Shown one piece after another: positions 9,213 through 18,200 of a stretch of 64,000 nt of DNA. Both the position numbers and the translations under genes were made by a program. Every line of letters starts with the position of its first letter. Within the stretch, counting starts at the first letter, position 1. Under the pieces are notes generated by a model. It searched no databases, was not told where the DNA came from, and saw nothing but the letters and a program-made list of their open reading frames with translations. This DNA comes from HGM04593 sp045636545 (GTDB lineage Bacteria > Bacteroidota > Bacteroidia > Bacteroidales > Bacteroidaceae), in NCBI GenBank assembly GCA_045636545.1, contig JAZTXR010000028.1, positions 54,544 to 118,543 on the forward strand, in the 5' to 3' direction.

Positions 9213-9419
9213 ACAAAAAACTCTCCCTCTTCGCAAGAGGATAAAGTTGCGAGTAAGTGAGTGCGATGCAAACTTGTTTGTGATTGCTAAACGAACGCAA
9301 GCAACTTCGCCAGAGGCAAATACGGCAAAGCCGGGAGGGAGATGAGAACAACAGCAAGCAACTATCTCCTCCGTCACTACGTGACACCTCCTCTTAACAA
9401 AGAGGAGGAATAAATAAAG
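9187..9419. repeat. Composite palindromic repeat, right flank of DUF559 gene 1
   Basis: A short CCTCCTCCGCCGCAAGC element overlaps the 3' end of the gene. A full A-B unit follows at 9221-9419, with roughly 80 extra bases inserted in part A. The B part and the following AATAAATAAAG are the same as in the left flank, so the gene is bracketed by direct repeats. Confidence 0.8.
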
Positions 9420-9479
9420 CAAGAACTGAGGGAGATGAAAACACCTGCAAACAAAAACAAAAAAACAAACATAACAGCA

Positions 9480-10691
9480 ATGAAAACAAACGTAGGCGTT
9501 GTTTTTGGCGGACGTTCCGTCGAAAACGAGATATCAGTAATCACAGCCAACCAGGCAATGGCAGCAATGGACAAAGAAAAATATGAGATAACCCCTATAT
9601 ACATAACCAAGGAAGGCAAGTGGTACACCGGCGAGGCACTGCTCAACGTGGCCAATTACCGCGACCCGAAGAAACTGCTCGCCATGTGCGAGGAGGTGTA
9701 TATGAAGCCCATCTATGGCGACACTAACCTCTACCGCACCAAGAAGAGCCTGTTCCAGAAGGATGTTGTAACACGCCTCGATGTCATACTCCCCGCCCTT
9801 CACGGCACAAACTGCGAGGACGGTACCTTCCAGGGCGTGATGGAGTTCTCGGGCATCCCCTACACCGGCTGCAACACCCTTGCATCGGCCAACGGAATGG
9901 ACAAGATTACAATGAAGATGATTCTCAAGGAGTGCGGCATCCCCGTCATCGACTACTGCTGGTTCAGCGACAAGGAGTGGAGCGACAAGCAAGAGGACAC
10001 CATCGCCGGCATTGAGACCAAGCTTGGCTACCCGGTCATCGTAAAGCCCGCCAACAGTGGTTCAAGCGTGGGCATACGCGCGGCACACAACCGCGAGGAG
10101 TTGCTCGATGCCGTCGACTATGCAATCTCATTCACAAGCCGTGTCATCATAGAGAAATATGTGCAGAAGCTCAAAGAGGTTAACTGCGCAGTACTCGGCA
10201 ACTACTACGAGTGCCAGCCATCGGTATGCGAAGTTCCCGTGCGCAGCGGCGAGATTCTCTCCTATCAGGACAAATACATGAATGGTGGCGGCAAGCAGTC
10301 ACAGGGCATGCAGTCTACCGTGCGCGGGATACCCGCCAACCTGCCAAAGGGGAGCACTGACTTCATTCAGGAGGCAGCCTGCGACACATTCCGCGCCCTC
10401 TCATGCGACGGCGTGGCACGCATCGACTTCATCATTGACGAGTCTACAGGCGACATCTTCGTGAACGAAATCAACACCATCCCCGGCTCGCTGTCGTTCT
10501 ATCTATGGGAATACAGCGGAATCAACTTCACAGCACTCATCGACCGCCTTATTGAGATTGCATTCCGCCGCAAGCAGGATGCAGGCTTCAAGGCCGTGAA
10601 CTATGGAGAGAACATCTTTGCCGCAAAGAGCTGCGGCGGTGCAAAGACCGGCGGCAAGATGGGCGGCGGCAAGTTCGGTGCAAAGATGTAA
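9480..10691 (+). CDS. ddl: D-alanine--D-alanine ligase
   Basis: ATP-grasp ligase that makes the D-Ala-D-Ala end of the peptidoglycan stem. It shows the N-terminal VGVVFGGRSVENEIS, the ATP-loop KPANSGSSVGI and the metal site NEINTIPGSLSFYLWEYSG. The ATG at 9480 is preferred to an in-frame ATG at 9435, because the latter lies in repeat-derived GAGGGAGATGAAAAC and would add 15 non-conserved residues. The 403-residue product carries an unusual C-terminal tail rich in Gly, Lys and Met (GGAKTGGKMGGGKFGAKM). It was probably once in one unit with the MurF-like gene before the DUF559 cassette came between them. Confidence 0.9.
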   Translation: MKTNVGVVFGGRSVENEISVITANQAMAAMDKEKYEITPIYITKEGKWYTGEALLNVANYRDPKKLLAMCEEVYMKPIYGDTNLYRTKKSLFQKDVVTRLDVILPALHGTNCEDGTFQGVMEFSGIPYTGCNTLASANGMDKITMKMILKECGIPVIDYCWFSDKEWSDKQEDTIAGIETKLGYPVIVKPANSGSSVGIRAAHNREELLDAVDYAISFTSRVIIEKYVQKLKEVNCAVLGNYYECQPSVCEVPVRSGEILSYQDKYMNGGGKQSQGMQSTVRGIPANLPKGSTDFIQEAACDTFRALSCDGVARIDFIIDESTGDIFVNEINTIPGSLSFYLWEYSGINFTALIDRLIEIAFRRKQDAGFKAVNYGENIFAAKSCGGAKTGGKMGGGKFGAKM

Positions 10692-10697
10692 GCCCCA

Positions 10698-11615
10698 ATG
10701 AAACGCCTGTTCACACTCTTTGCAGTGCTGCTGTTTGCAACGCCTGCGCTGTATGCCGGGGAAGAGGACATTACCCTCAACACCCCAACCGGCGACATAC
10801 ATGGCAAGCTGATGCTGCCCCAGAGCGGCACCCCCTGCCCGGTAGTTCTCATCATTGCCGGCAGTGGCCCCACAGACATGGACGGCAACAGCATTGGCAC
10901 GGGAATGACCAACAACTCACTCCTCTACCTCGCCCGCGAACTTGCAGCCAATGGCATTGCCTCTGTGCGCTACGACAAACGCGGCATTGGCAAAAGCACG
11001 GCTGCCGGCAGCAAGGAGGAGGATTTACGTTTCGACCACTACATTGACGATGCCGCCGCATGGGCCGACAGGCTTGGCTGCGATGCCCGCTTCAAAAAGG
11101 TGGTAATTGCCGGACACAGCGAAGGCTCACTCATTGGAATGGTGGCAGCCACCCGCAGCAAGTCAGTGAAGGCATACATTTCAATAGCCGGTTGCGGCAG
11201 CCCTGCATACGAGATTCTAGAGAAGCAGCTGCAGAGCCAGCCGCAACAGATACAACAGGAATCGGCTGCAATATGCAAGGAACTATGCGAGGGGCGCACC
11301 GTCGAGCAGGTACCATTCTACCTTGCAGCGCTCTATCGCCAAAGCGTGCAACCTTACCTCATATCATGGTTCGCCTACAACCCCGCAGTAGAGATTGCAA
11401 AGCTCAACATCCCGGTGCTCATTCTGCAGGGCGACAAGGACATCCAGGTGGGCACCGAGGAGGCCGAAAAACTCCACGCTGCACAACCATCGGCAGCAAT
11501 GCATATTATAAAGGATATGAATCATGTACTCAAGCATTGCGACACCATGCAGCAGATGGCACAGCTGACAACATACAGGGATGCCGACCTGACGATAAAG
11601 CCCGAGCTTGTATAG
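10698..11615 (+). CDS. Exported alpha/beta hydrolase (dienelactone hydrolase-like)
   Basis: The 305-residue product has a signal peptide (MKRLFTLFAVLLFATPALYAG), an oxyanion region around IIAGSGPTDMDGN and nucleophile Ser141 in GHSEGS. Likely acid and base lie in LQGDKDIQV and DMNHVLKH. The GSGPTDxDGN signature is typical of a Bacteroidetes periplasmic esterase group. It starts 6 bases after ddl. The frame ends with TAG at 11613-11615, but the next codons continue in frame as TMVEFVKK before TAA at 11640-11642. That looks like the normal end of this family, so the C-terminus may have been shortened by 9 codons. Confidence 0.8.
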   Translation: MKRLFTLFAVLLFATPALYAGEEDITLNTPTGDIHGKLMLPQSGTPCPVVLIIAGSGPTDMDGNSIGTGMTNNSLLYLARELAANGIASVRYDKRGIGKSTAAGSKEEDLRFDHYIDDAAAWADRLGCDARFKKVVIAGHSEGSLIGMVAATRSKSVKAYISIAGCGSPAYEILEKQLQSQPQQIQQESAAICKELCEGRTVEQVPFYLAALYRQSVQPYLISWFAYNPAVEIAKLNIPVLILQGDKDIQVGTEEAEKLHAAQPSAAMHIIKDMNHVLKHCDTMQQMAQLTTYRDADLTIKPELV

Positions 11616-11660
11616 ACAATGGTAGAGTTCGTAAAGAAGTAATAAAAACCGCGGATACAC

Positions 11661-11687
11661 GTAGGACACGGCATGCTGTGTCCCCAA
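11661..11687. repeat. REP-like palindrome
   Basis: GTAGGACACGGC and GCTGTGTCCCC form an imperfect palindrome of the same type as those around the RAYT gene at 20099. Confidence 0.55.
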
Positions 11688-11752
11688 AGACAAGCATATG
11701 CCCTAACATCTGCCTTTCAGGCCTTAATGCCCTTTTAGGCCTTTGTACACAA

Positions 11753-11797
11753 CAAAATCATCAGGGGAACGCCGAGGGCGTTCCCCTGATGATTTTG
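11753..11797. terminator. Bidirectional hairpin terminator between convergent genes
   Basis: A perfect 21-bp inverted repeat (11753-11773 with 11777-11797) with a GAG loop sits between the plus-strand hydrolase and minus-strand nadA. The stem is GC-rich at the loop and AT-rich at the base. Confidence 0.85.
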
Positions 11798-11811
11798 TAA
11801 GATAATAACCT

Positions 11812-12792
11812 TTACTTCGACAATTCAAGCATCCTCACAATTGGTTTCTTTGCCTCGGTGCGCAGCTGCTCATCGAGTTCCACTGCCGGCCACTCATATT
11901 TGAGTGTGTTATAGAGTTTCTCGAGCGTGTTCAGGCGCATGTAAGCGCACTCGTTGCAGGCACAAGGGCCTGTCATTGGCGGCACAGGCAGGAAAGTCTT
12001 GCCGGGGCAACGCTTCACCATCTCATGCAGAATGCCACTCTCGGTAGCCACAATGAATTCAGCAGCCTCATCTTTCTGTGCAAACGACAGGATTGCCGCT
12101 GTTGAGCCAACGAAATCGGCCAGGGCAAGCACTGCGCTCTTGCACTCGGGGTGAGCAAGCACCTTTGCCGCGGGGTGAGCCGCTTTCAGTTCCACAATCT
12201 TCTCAATGGAGAACTGTTCGTGTACGTGGCAACCACCGTTCCACAGCAACATGCTACGTCCGGTAACGGCATTCAGGTAGCCACCCAGATTCTTGTCGGG
12301 CGCAAAGATAATCTTCTCGTCCTTTGGAAAACTGTCCACCACTGCACGTGCATTGGTCGATGTAACCACAATGTCTGTGAGCGCTTTCACGGCAGCCGAT
12401 GTGTTCACGTATGCCACCACCTTGTGGTCGGGGTGTTGCGCCTTGAACTTTGCCAAATCCTCAGCCGGGCAACTCTCGGCAAGTGAACAGCCCGCATTCA
12501 GGTCGGGAATCAGCACCAGTTTATCGGGCGAGAGAATCTTGTTAGTCTCGGCCATAAAGTGTACACCACACATCACAAGGATGTCGGCAGTTGTCTTTTC
12601 GGCAATCTGCGCAAGCGCAAGGCTGTCACCAACGAAATCGGCAACATCCTGCACCGTGCCATCGGTATAATAGTGCGCAAGCACTACTGCATTCTTCTCC
12701 TTGCACAAACGGCGAATCTCACTCTTCAGGTCAACACCCTCGGGGATTGCCTCATCAATGTATCCCTTCTCAATCCACTCCTGTCTTATCAT
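11812..12792 (-). CDS. nadA: Quinolinate synthase A
   Basis: Condenses iminoaspartate with dihydroxyacetone phosphate to quinolinate in NAD synthesis, using a [4Fe-4S] cluster. The 326 residues show the three-fold repeated architecture. Family motifs are LAHYYTDGTVQDVADFVGDS, MCGVHFMAETNKIL and a C-terminal CACNECAYM. Cluster cysteines are expected in NAGCSLAES, NGGCHVHEQF and the CACNEC segment. nadB and nadC are not in the window. The gene stands alone, between its own promoter box and the strong terminator at 11753-11797. Confidence 0.95.
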   Translation of the reverse strand: MIRQEWIEKGYIDEAIPEGVDLKSEIRRLCKEKNAVVLAHYYTDGTVQDVADFVGDSLALAQIAEKTTADILVMCGVHFMAETNKILSPDKLVLIPDLNAGCSLAESCPAEDLAKFKAQHPDHKVVAYVNTSAAVKALTDIVVTSTNARAVVDSFPKDEKIIFAPDKNLGGYLNAVTGRSMLLWNGGCHVHEQFSIEKIVELKAAHPAAKVLAHPECKSAVLALADFVGSTAAILSFAQKDEAAEFIVATESGILHEMVKRCPGKTFLPVPPMTGPCACNECAYMRLNTLEKLYNTLKYEWPAVELDEQLRTEAKKPIVRMLELSK

Positions 12793-12819
12793 AATTTCCT
12801 TTGTTTACTTTGAATAGTG

Positions 12820-12827
12820 CGAAGATA
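12820..12827 (-). promoter_or_regulatory. Candidate -7 box of nadA (TATCTTCG)
   Basis: On the minus strand TATCTTCG lies 28 bases before the nadA ATG. It is identical to the boxes before mutS2 and before the gene at 6348. Confidence 0.4.
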
Positions 12828-12865
12828 GTAAAAAAACAGATATCACAATACTATTGGTTCAACTT

Positions 12866-13180
12866 TCATTTTTTCCTGCACTTCAATTCCATATACACAG
12901 CAAGGGGCGCAACCAAAGCCAAGAGTACAAGCGCATACCACTGGGGCAAGGGGCGTAAAATGTATTCCAGCACCAGGAACATGGCTATGAGGAAAAGCAC
13001 CAATGCGAACAGCGGGCGTGCGCGCCTTGCATCGTACTCGCGTATTTTAACATAAGCAAGCCGCTGCTCCTTGAACGCAAGCCTGTATTTTGCCATCATC
13101 CAATCGGCCTTGCCCATAAGCACAAGAACAGCACACAAGACAAGCACAAAAGCCAAAGAGAAATTCAAAAATCCATCCAT
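12866..13180 (-). CDS. Small membrane protein, DUF3784-like
   Basis: A 104-residue protein with an N-terminal hydrophobic helix, a polar stretch (GKADWMMAKYRLAFKEQR) and two more hydrophobic segments before a basic end (KCRKK). The GKADWM…Y pattern resembles the DUF3784 family, whose function is unknown. The ATG at 13178-13180 is chosen; a TTG three codons earlier overlaps the stop of the upstream gene. It is the last gene of a three-gene minus-strand set. Confidence 0.65.
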   Translation of the reverse strand: MDGFLNFSLAFVLVLCAVLVLMGKADWMMAKYRLAFKEQRLAYVKIREYDARRARPLFALVLFLIAMFLVLEYILRPLPQWYALVLLALVAPLAVYMELKCRKK

Positions 13181-13185
13181 AATGT

Positions 13186-13362
13186 TCAATACCCGTTTTC
13201 GTCGTTACCATTTTTTAGTCTGCCGGCCTTTCTCAAGGCATCTGTGATTATATATTCCAATTGCCCGTTTACACTGCGGAACTCATCGGCAGCCCACCGT
13301 TCGAGCGCCGACATTGTCTCGCCGTTTATTCTCAATACAAAAGATTTCTTATCTTTTGCCAT
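13186..13362 (-). CDS. Ribbon-helix-helix (Arc-like) DNA-binding protein
   Basis: A 58-residue protein starting MAKDKKSFVLRI. A short strand with alternating hydrophobic residues is followed by two helices (GETMSALERWAADEF and VNGQLEYIITDALRKAG), the ribbon-helix-helix fold. Such proteins bind operators as dimers and often regulate their own operon; that is inferred here. It sits between the SPFH gene (15-base gap) and the DUF3784-like gene (5-base gap). Confidence 0.7.
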   Translation of the reverse strand: MAKDKKSFVLRINGETMSALERWAADEFRSVNGQLEYIITDALRKAGRLKNGNDENGY

Positions 13363-13377
13363 ACAAACCACTTTACA

Positions 13378-14277
13378 TTACTGGTACAAAGTACCTGTGT
13401 TAACCACCGGTGTTGCGGCACGGTCGCTGGTAAGTACCACCATCAGGTTGCTCACCATTGCAGCCTTCTTCTCCTCGTCAAGTTCAATGATTTCCTTCTC
13501 CGAGAGCTGCTCAAGAGCCATCTGCACCATACCCACGGCACCCTCGACAATCTTGTGTCGTGCTGCCACCATAGCTGTCGCCTGCTGTCGCTGCAGCATT
13601 GCACTGGCAATCTCGGGAGCGTATGCAAGGTAACTTATGCGTGCCTCCATAACCTCAATGCCGGCAATGGCAAGGCGTTCGGCCAGCGATTTCTCCAACA
13701 GTTCGTTGACCTCCTCGCCACCATTGCGCAGGGTAATGCTTGCATCCTCGTTCTCGAGGTTGTCGTATGGGTAGGCACCCGCAAGGTTACGGATGGCCGC
13801 CTCGCTCTGCACGTCGACAAAGCGCGCGTAGTCGTCGACCTCGAACGAAGCCTTGAAGGTATCCTTTACCCTCCACACAAGCACCACACCAATCATGATG
13901 GGGTTACCCATAAGGTCATTCACCTTTATTGGCTCGCCGTTGAGGTTACGCGCACGCAACGAAATACTCTTCTTTGTAGCAAAGGGGTTGTAGAAGAAGA
14001 AACCGTTGTTCACCACAGTACCCACATATTTTCCAAAGAATGTTATCACGGTGCTCTCGTTGGGGTTTACCACAAAGAGACCGCACAGAAACACCGCACA
14101 CACCAGAGGCACCAGGAATACAAGCCCCCACCAGTCCGATTTCTCGTTTGAAAGCATTGCCACCGGCAACGCAATACCGCCAATAAAGCCAAACAATGCG
14201 ACAAACAATGCCACCCAACCACTTGCAGGGTCAATGAATTTCTCGGCACCCTGAACCTTTGCATTAACGTCATTCAT
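13378..14277 (-). CDS. SPFH/Band 7 domain membrane protein
   Basis: A 299-residue protein with two membrane segments near the N-terminus (about residues 20-45 and 50-70). An SPFH domain follows, starting VNPNESTVITFFGKYVGTV and including VDDYARFVDVQSEAAIRNLA. Toward the C-terminus come coiled-coil segments (LLEKSLAERL, LQRQQATAMVAARHKIVEG). SPFH proteins form large membrane-associated oligomers. This one is the first gene of the SPFH, Arc-like, DUF3784-like set, a grouping I recall as common in Bacteroidetes. Confidence 0.85.
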   Translation of the reverse strand: MNDVNAKVQGAEKFIDPASGWVALFVALFGFIGGIALPVAMLSNEKSDWWGLVFLVPLVCAVFLCGLFVVNPNESTVITFFGKYVGTVVNNGFFFYNPFATKKSISLRARNLNGEPIKVNDLMGNPIMIGVVLVWRVKDTFKASFEVDDYARFVDVQSEAAIRNLAGAYPYDNLENEDASITLRNGGEEVNELLEKSLAERLAIAGIEVMEARISYLAYAPEIASAMLQRQQATAMVAARHKIVEGAVGMVQMALEQLSEKEIIELDEEKKAAMVSNLMVVLTSDRAATPVVNTGTLYQ

Positions 14278-14404
14278 AATAATGGAATTTAATTTGATAT
14301 TATTTTGATATCACAAAAATAAAATACATTATTTTATAAAACAAATTTCAGACCTTTTTTTTCACATTGGAGCCGCAGAATTGTGTATGGCTCATTTTTA
14401 TTTA

Positions 14405-14412
14405 TATTTTTG
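14405..14412 (+). promoter_or_regulatory. -7 promoter box (TATTTTTG) of the TRIC-type gene
   Basis: An exact TAnnTTTG match 45 bases before the ATG at 14458. No clear TTTG is seen at the -33 position. Confidence 0.5.
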
Positions 14413-14457
14413 CAGTAATATAGGTATATTATAATCTTTACAACAAGAAAGACAGAA

Positions 14458-15117
14458 ATGATTGATACAATTATCGAGTGGTTCAGGAACATCACATTTC
14501 TACAAATTATTGACTTTGTGGGTACATTCGCCTTTGCCATAAGCGGCATCCGTCTTGCATCGGCAAAGAGGTTCGACTGGTTCGGTGCCTACGTGGTCGG
14601 TGCAGCCACCGCCATTGGAGGCGGTACCCTGCGCGATGTGATGCTCGACGTTCCTGTGTTCTGGATGCACGACGGTTTCTACCTTGCCTGTACCGCGTTC
14701 GCCCTGCTGTGGGTGATAATATTCCGCAAGTACCTAATCAGAATGCACAGCACCTTCTTCATTTTCGATGCCATTGGCCTTGCGCTGTTCACCATTGTGG
14801 GCATACAGAAGACCATTGACTGCGGCTTGCCCATTTGGGTTGGAATAATAATGGGTACGATGACCGGCGCTGCCGGCGGAGTCATACGAGACGTACTCAT
14901 CAACGAGGTGCCGCTCATTTTCCGCAAGGAGATATATGCAATGGCCTGCGTTGTGGGCGGCCTTGCATTCGCGCTGTGCTCAATGCTTGGAATGCCGGCA
15001 ATGTTCACACACCTTGCATGCGGCGCAGCCGTGTTCCTGACACGTGTGCTGGCAGTGAAATACCATATATGCCTGCCCACGCTCAAACCCGAGGAGGAGG
15101 AAAAAGGAGAAAGGTGA
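14458..15117 (+). CDS. TRIC-type (UPF0126) cation channel family protein
   Basis: The 219-residue product has seven hydrophobic segments arranged as two repeats, each with the glycine-rich signature: GGGTLRDVML in the first and GAAGGVIRDVL in the second. This is the bacterial TRIC/UPF0126 family, reported to form trimeric K+-permeable channels; the family assignment is clear, the physiological role is not. The highly charged end (PEEEEKGER) is encoded where the dispersed GTGAAAGCGG-type repeat begins, so the gene's 3' end has probably been overwritten or extended by that repeat. Confidence 0.85.
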   Translation: MIDTIIEWFRNITFLQIIDFVGTFAFAISGIRLASAKRFDWFGAYVVGAATAIGGGTLRDVMLDVPVFWMHDGFYLACTAFALLWVIIFRKYLIRMHSTFFIFDAIGLALFTIVGIQKTIDCGLPIWVGIIMGTMTGAAGGVIRDVLINEVPLIFRKEIYAMACVVGGLAFALCSMLGMPAMFTHLACGAAVFLTRVLAVKYHICLPTLKPEEEEKGER

Positions 15118-15190
15118 AAAGTGAAAGCGGAAAGGTGAAAGGTTTTCCTTTAAGCCCTTAATGACCTTTTAGCCTTTTTAGCCCCCTCCA
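15107..15190. repeat. Dispersed GTGAAAGCGGAAAGGTGAAA repeat and TTAAGG-type tract
   Basis: The segment overlaps the 3' end of the TRIC-type gene. It runs through GTGAAAAGTGAAAGCGGAAAGG into CCTTTAAGCCCTTAATGACC. Related copies lie at 2071-2158, 30396-30560 and 43681-43815, and inside coding 3' ends at 18938-18970 and 38363-38392. Confidence 0.65.
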
Positions 15191-15229
15191 ACACCCTTAT
15201 TATAGAAAACAATCTAAACCATAAAAACA

Positions 15230-18200
15230 ATGAAAAAAATCACTTTATTGCTTTTTGCAATCATTATCGGCTTGCCATTCATAGCAATGGCCGACAGCAG
15301 AGTAAACCTCACCCCTGTCCCCATGAAGATGACAGTGGGCAGCGGTACACTTGTCCTGCCACAGAACTTCACAATCGCAACAGGCCAGTTGCCCGACAGT
15401 CTCTCAAACGAAGCCGTGAAGTTCGCCAACCATTTTGCCGGCGTTACAGGCTACACCGTCAATGTAAAAAAGGAGGCTAGCGATGCACTCATCAACATGT
15501 CGCTCTACAACGGTAGCGAGAATTTAGGTTGCGAGGGCTATACACTGAACATCACCGCCGATGGTATTACCATCAGCGCAACCTGCTCAAACGGTTTCTA
15601 CTATGCATTCCAGAGTATCAAGAAGATGCTCCCAGCCAACGTGATGGCCGGCGTGAAGGACGGTTCCGTGACAGAATATACACTCCCCGTGGTTAACATC
15701 GTCGATGCTCCCCGCTTTGAATACCGTGGTTTCATGCTTGACGTGAGCCGCCACTTCTTCGGGCTCGATGAAATAAAGCGAATAATCGACGTGATGTCGT
15801 ACTACAAGATGAACCGTTTCCACTGGCACCTCACCGATGACCAGGGATGGCGCTTCGAGGTAAAGAAATACCCACGCCTCACAACCGTTGGTGCAACACG
15901 CAGCAACAACTGGATTACCGACCGCGTTTATGGCGGCTACTACACAGGCGAGCCCTACGGCCCATACTTCTACACCCAAGAACAGTGCCGCGAGATTGTG
16001 GCATACGCAGCCGAGCGCCACATCGAGGTGGTACCCGAGGTTGAGTTCCCCGGCCACTCATGCGCAGTGAACGCGGCATACCCCGAGCTCAGCTGCACCC
16101 CCAATGCAGGCCACAGCGTGCAGATTAGCGGAGGCATCTTCAGCGATGTACTCAACGTTGCAAGCCCATTGGTGCTGCAGTTTGCAAAGGACGTGCTCGA
16201 TGAAATTATAGAGGTTTTCCCTTACAGCCAGATTCACATCGGTGGCGACGAGACACCAACAAACGCATGGTCTAACAATGCCGAGTGCCAGGCAATGATG
16301 CAGAAGCTGGGACTTACAAACGTGCGCCAGCTTCAGTCGCATTTCGTGCGCCAGCTATCGGACCACGTAACCTCGAAAGAGGGTGACAAGCGACGCACCG
16401 TCATCATGTGGAACGAAAGCCTCACAGCCGGCGGAACCGACGAGGAGCTCATCAAGGGCACCGGCGGCACAATGATGTGCTGGGAGATTGGCAATGCACA
16501 GCCCTGCGCCCTTAAGGCTGCACAGTATGGCATGAAGTCTATCATAACCACACAGGTACCATACTACATTAACCGCAAACAGAGTACCGATGCCAACGAA
16601 CCACCGGTAGCAGGCTACGGAACAGACAACGTAAAGGCGGTGTACGACTATGCACCCATACCCGCAAGCGTACCGTCGAACCTGCACAAATACTATGTTG
16701 GTGTACAGGGTACATTCTGGACCGAGCACGTGCAGCACACCGACCTGCTCGAGTACCTTGCACTGCCACGCCTCACCGCCATTGCCGAGACAGGCTGGAC
16801 ACCTGCGGCAAAGAAGAATTTCAGCGACTTCCAGCAGCGCATAACAAAGGACACCCTGCTGCTCAACTACAACAACTATGACTATGGCCGCCACTACATC
16901 CTTGGCAACAACGGCAACAATGACAAGGTGATGCCCAAGGCTTCAACTGACGAGAAGAAGACATGGTACCGCATTGTTACCACTGCAACAGATGCACGCG
17001 CAGGCCGTTGCATACAGCTGTTGCGCGAGGGTTTGAACATTGCCGACAAGACCGGCACTGCACCAGCAAACCGTCTGTGGAACAGCGAGGTCATTGAGGA
17101 CGAGAGCAACGCCGGCTACGACTGGCAGCTTTGGGCGTTCATGCAGGACCCCGCCAACCCACAGCGCTGGGCTCTGGTCAACAAGGCAAAGCCCGGCGGC
17201 TCGGTAAAGGGCACACCGACAGCCGAGAACAACACCGGCCGTTGGGACTATGATGACAATAACCGCCACTATGACTTTATCCTTGGCGACAAGGCCTATT
17301 CAAAGAACGGCAATAACTACAACTACAGCATACGCAGCCAAAAGGTATCAAACAGCAACATGTGCCTCAACTATGCAGGCCCCGGACAGAACCACTCCAT
17401 CAACCTGTGGAGCGACCCCGCCGACGGCAATGGCGGTATCTGGGAGTTCCGTCCATTGGTAGACGAGGAGCCAAGCATCGACTTCGACTATCCCGTTGAG
17501 GGCACAGTCTACCGCATTGTCAACAACACCAAGCGTTTCAATGGCTGGACAATGTACGACAACGGCGACGACAACGTAACAGCCGCACAGCAGGAGTATG
17601 GCGCCGATGCATGGGTACTCACCGACTGCGCTACAACCGCTGCCGGACAGACCTTCAAGCTAAAGAACGCCGTGACAGGCCGTTACCTCAGCGGCACCAC
17701 AGCCCCAATAGCATTGGGCGAGAGTGGTGTAACACTCACCAATGTCTACAACACAAGGAGCGGCGACTTCAGCATCATGGCAGGCGAGGAGGCCTTGCGT
17801 CCTATATCTGAACTTGTCACCACCAACCCCAACACACTCGGCAAGGGCGGCATCTACCCCCAGGGAACAGGCTGGGTGTTCGAGAAGGCCTGCATCATAA
17901 ACTACACATGCAAGGACCAGGACGGCAACGTCATTGGCGATGCCGTTCAGTCGGTAGCCGCAGGCAGCAATGTAATGGCCATTGCGCCATCGTTCGCAAA
18001 CTACGAGATTGTGGCGTACGACGATGTTCCCATATTCGAGAACATCAGCGAGAACAAGAGCCTGACAGTGACATACAAGCGCGTATCGAACAGCGTAACC
18101 TACCGTTGTGTAACCCCCGACGGCTACCTCATAAAAGAGATTACCGTTCCTTGCGCCATTGGCCAGGCACACACCGTTGCAGCACCGGCAGTGGAGTTCT

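Noticed and set aside
9435..9479. Upstream ATG for ddl
   Set aside because: It lies in repeat-derived sequence and adds 15 residues not like the family; the ATG at 9480 begins the conserved region.
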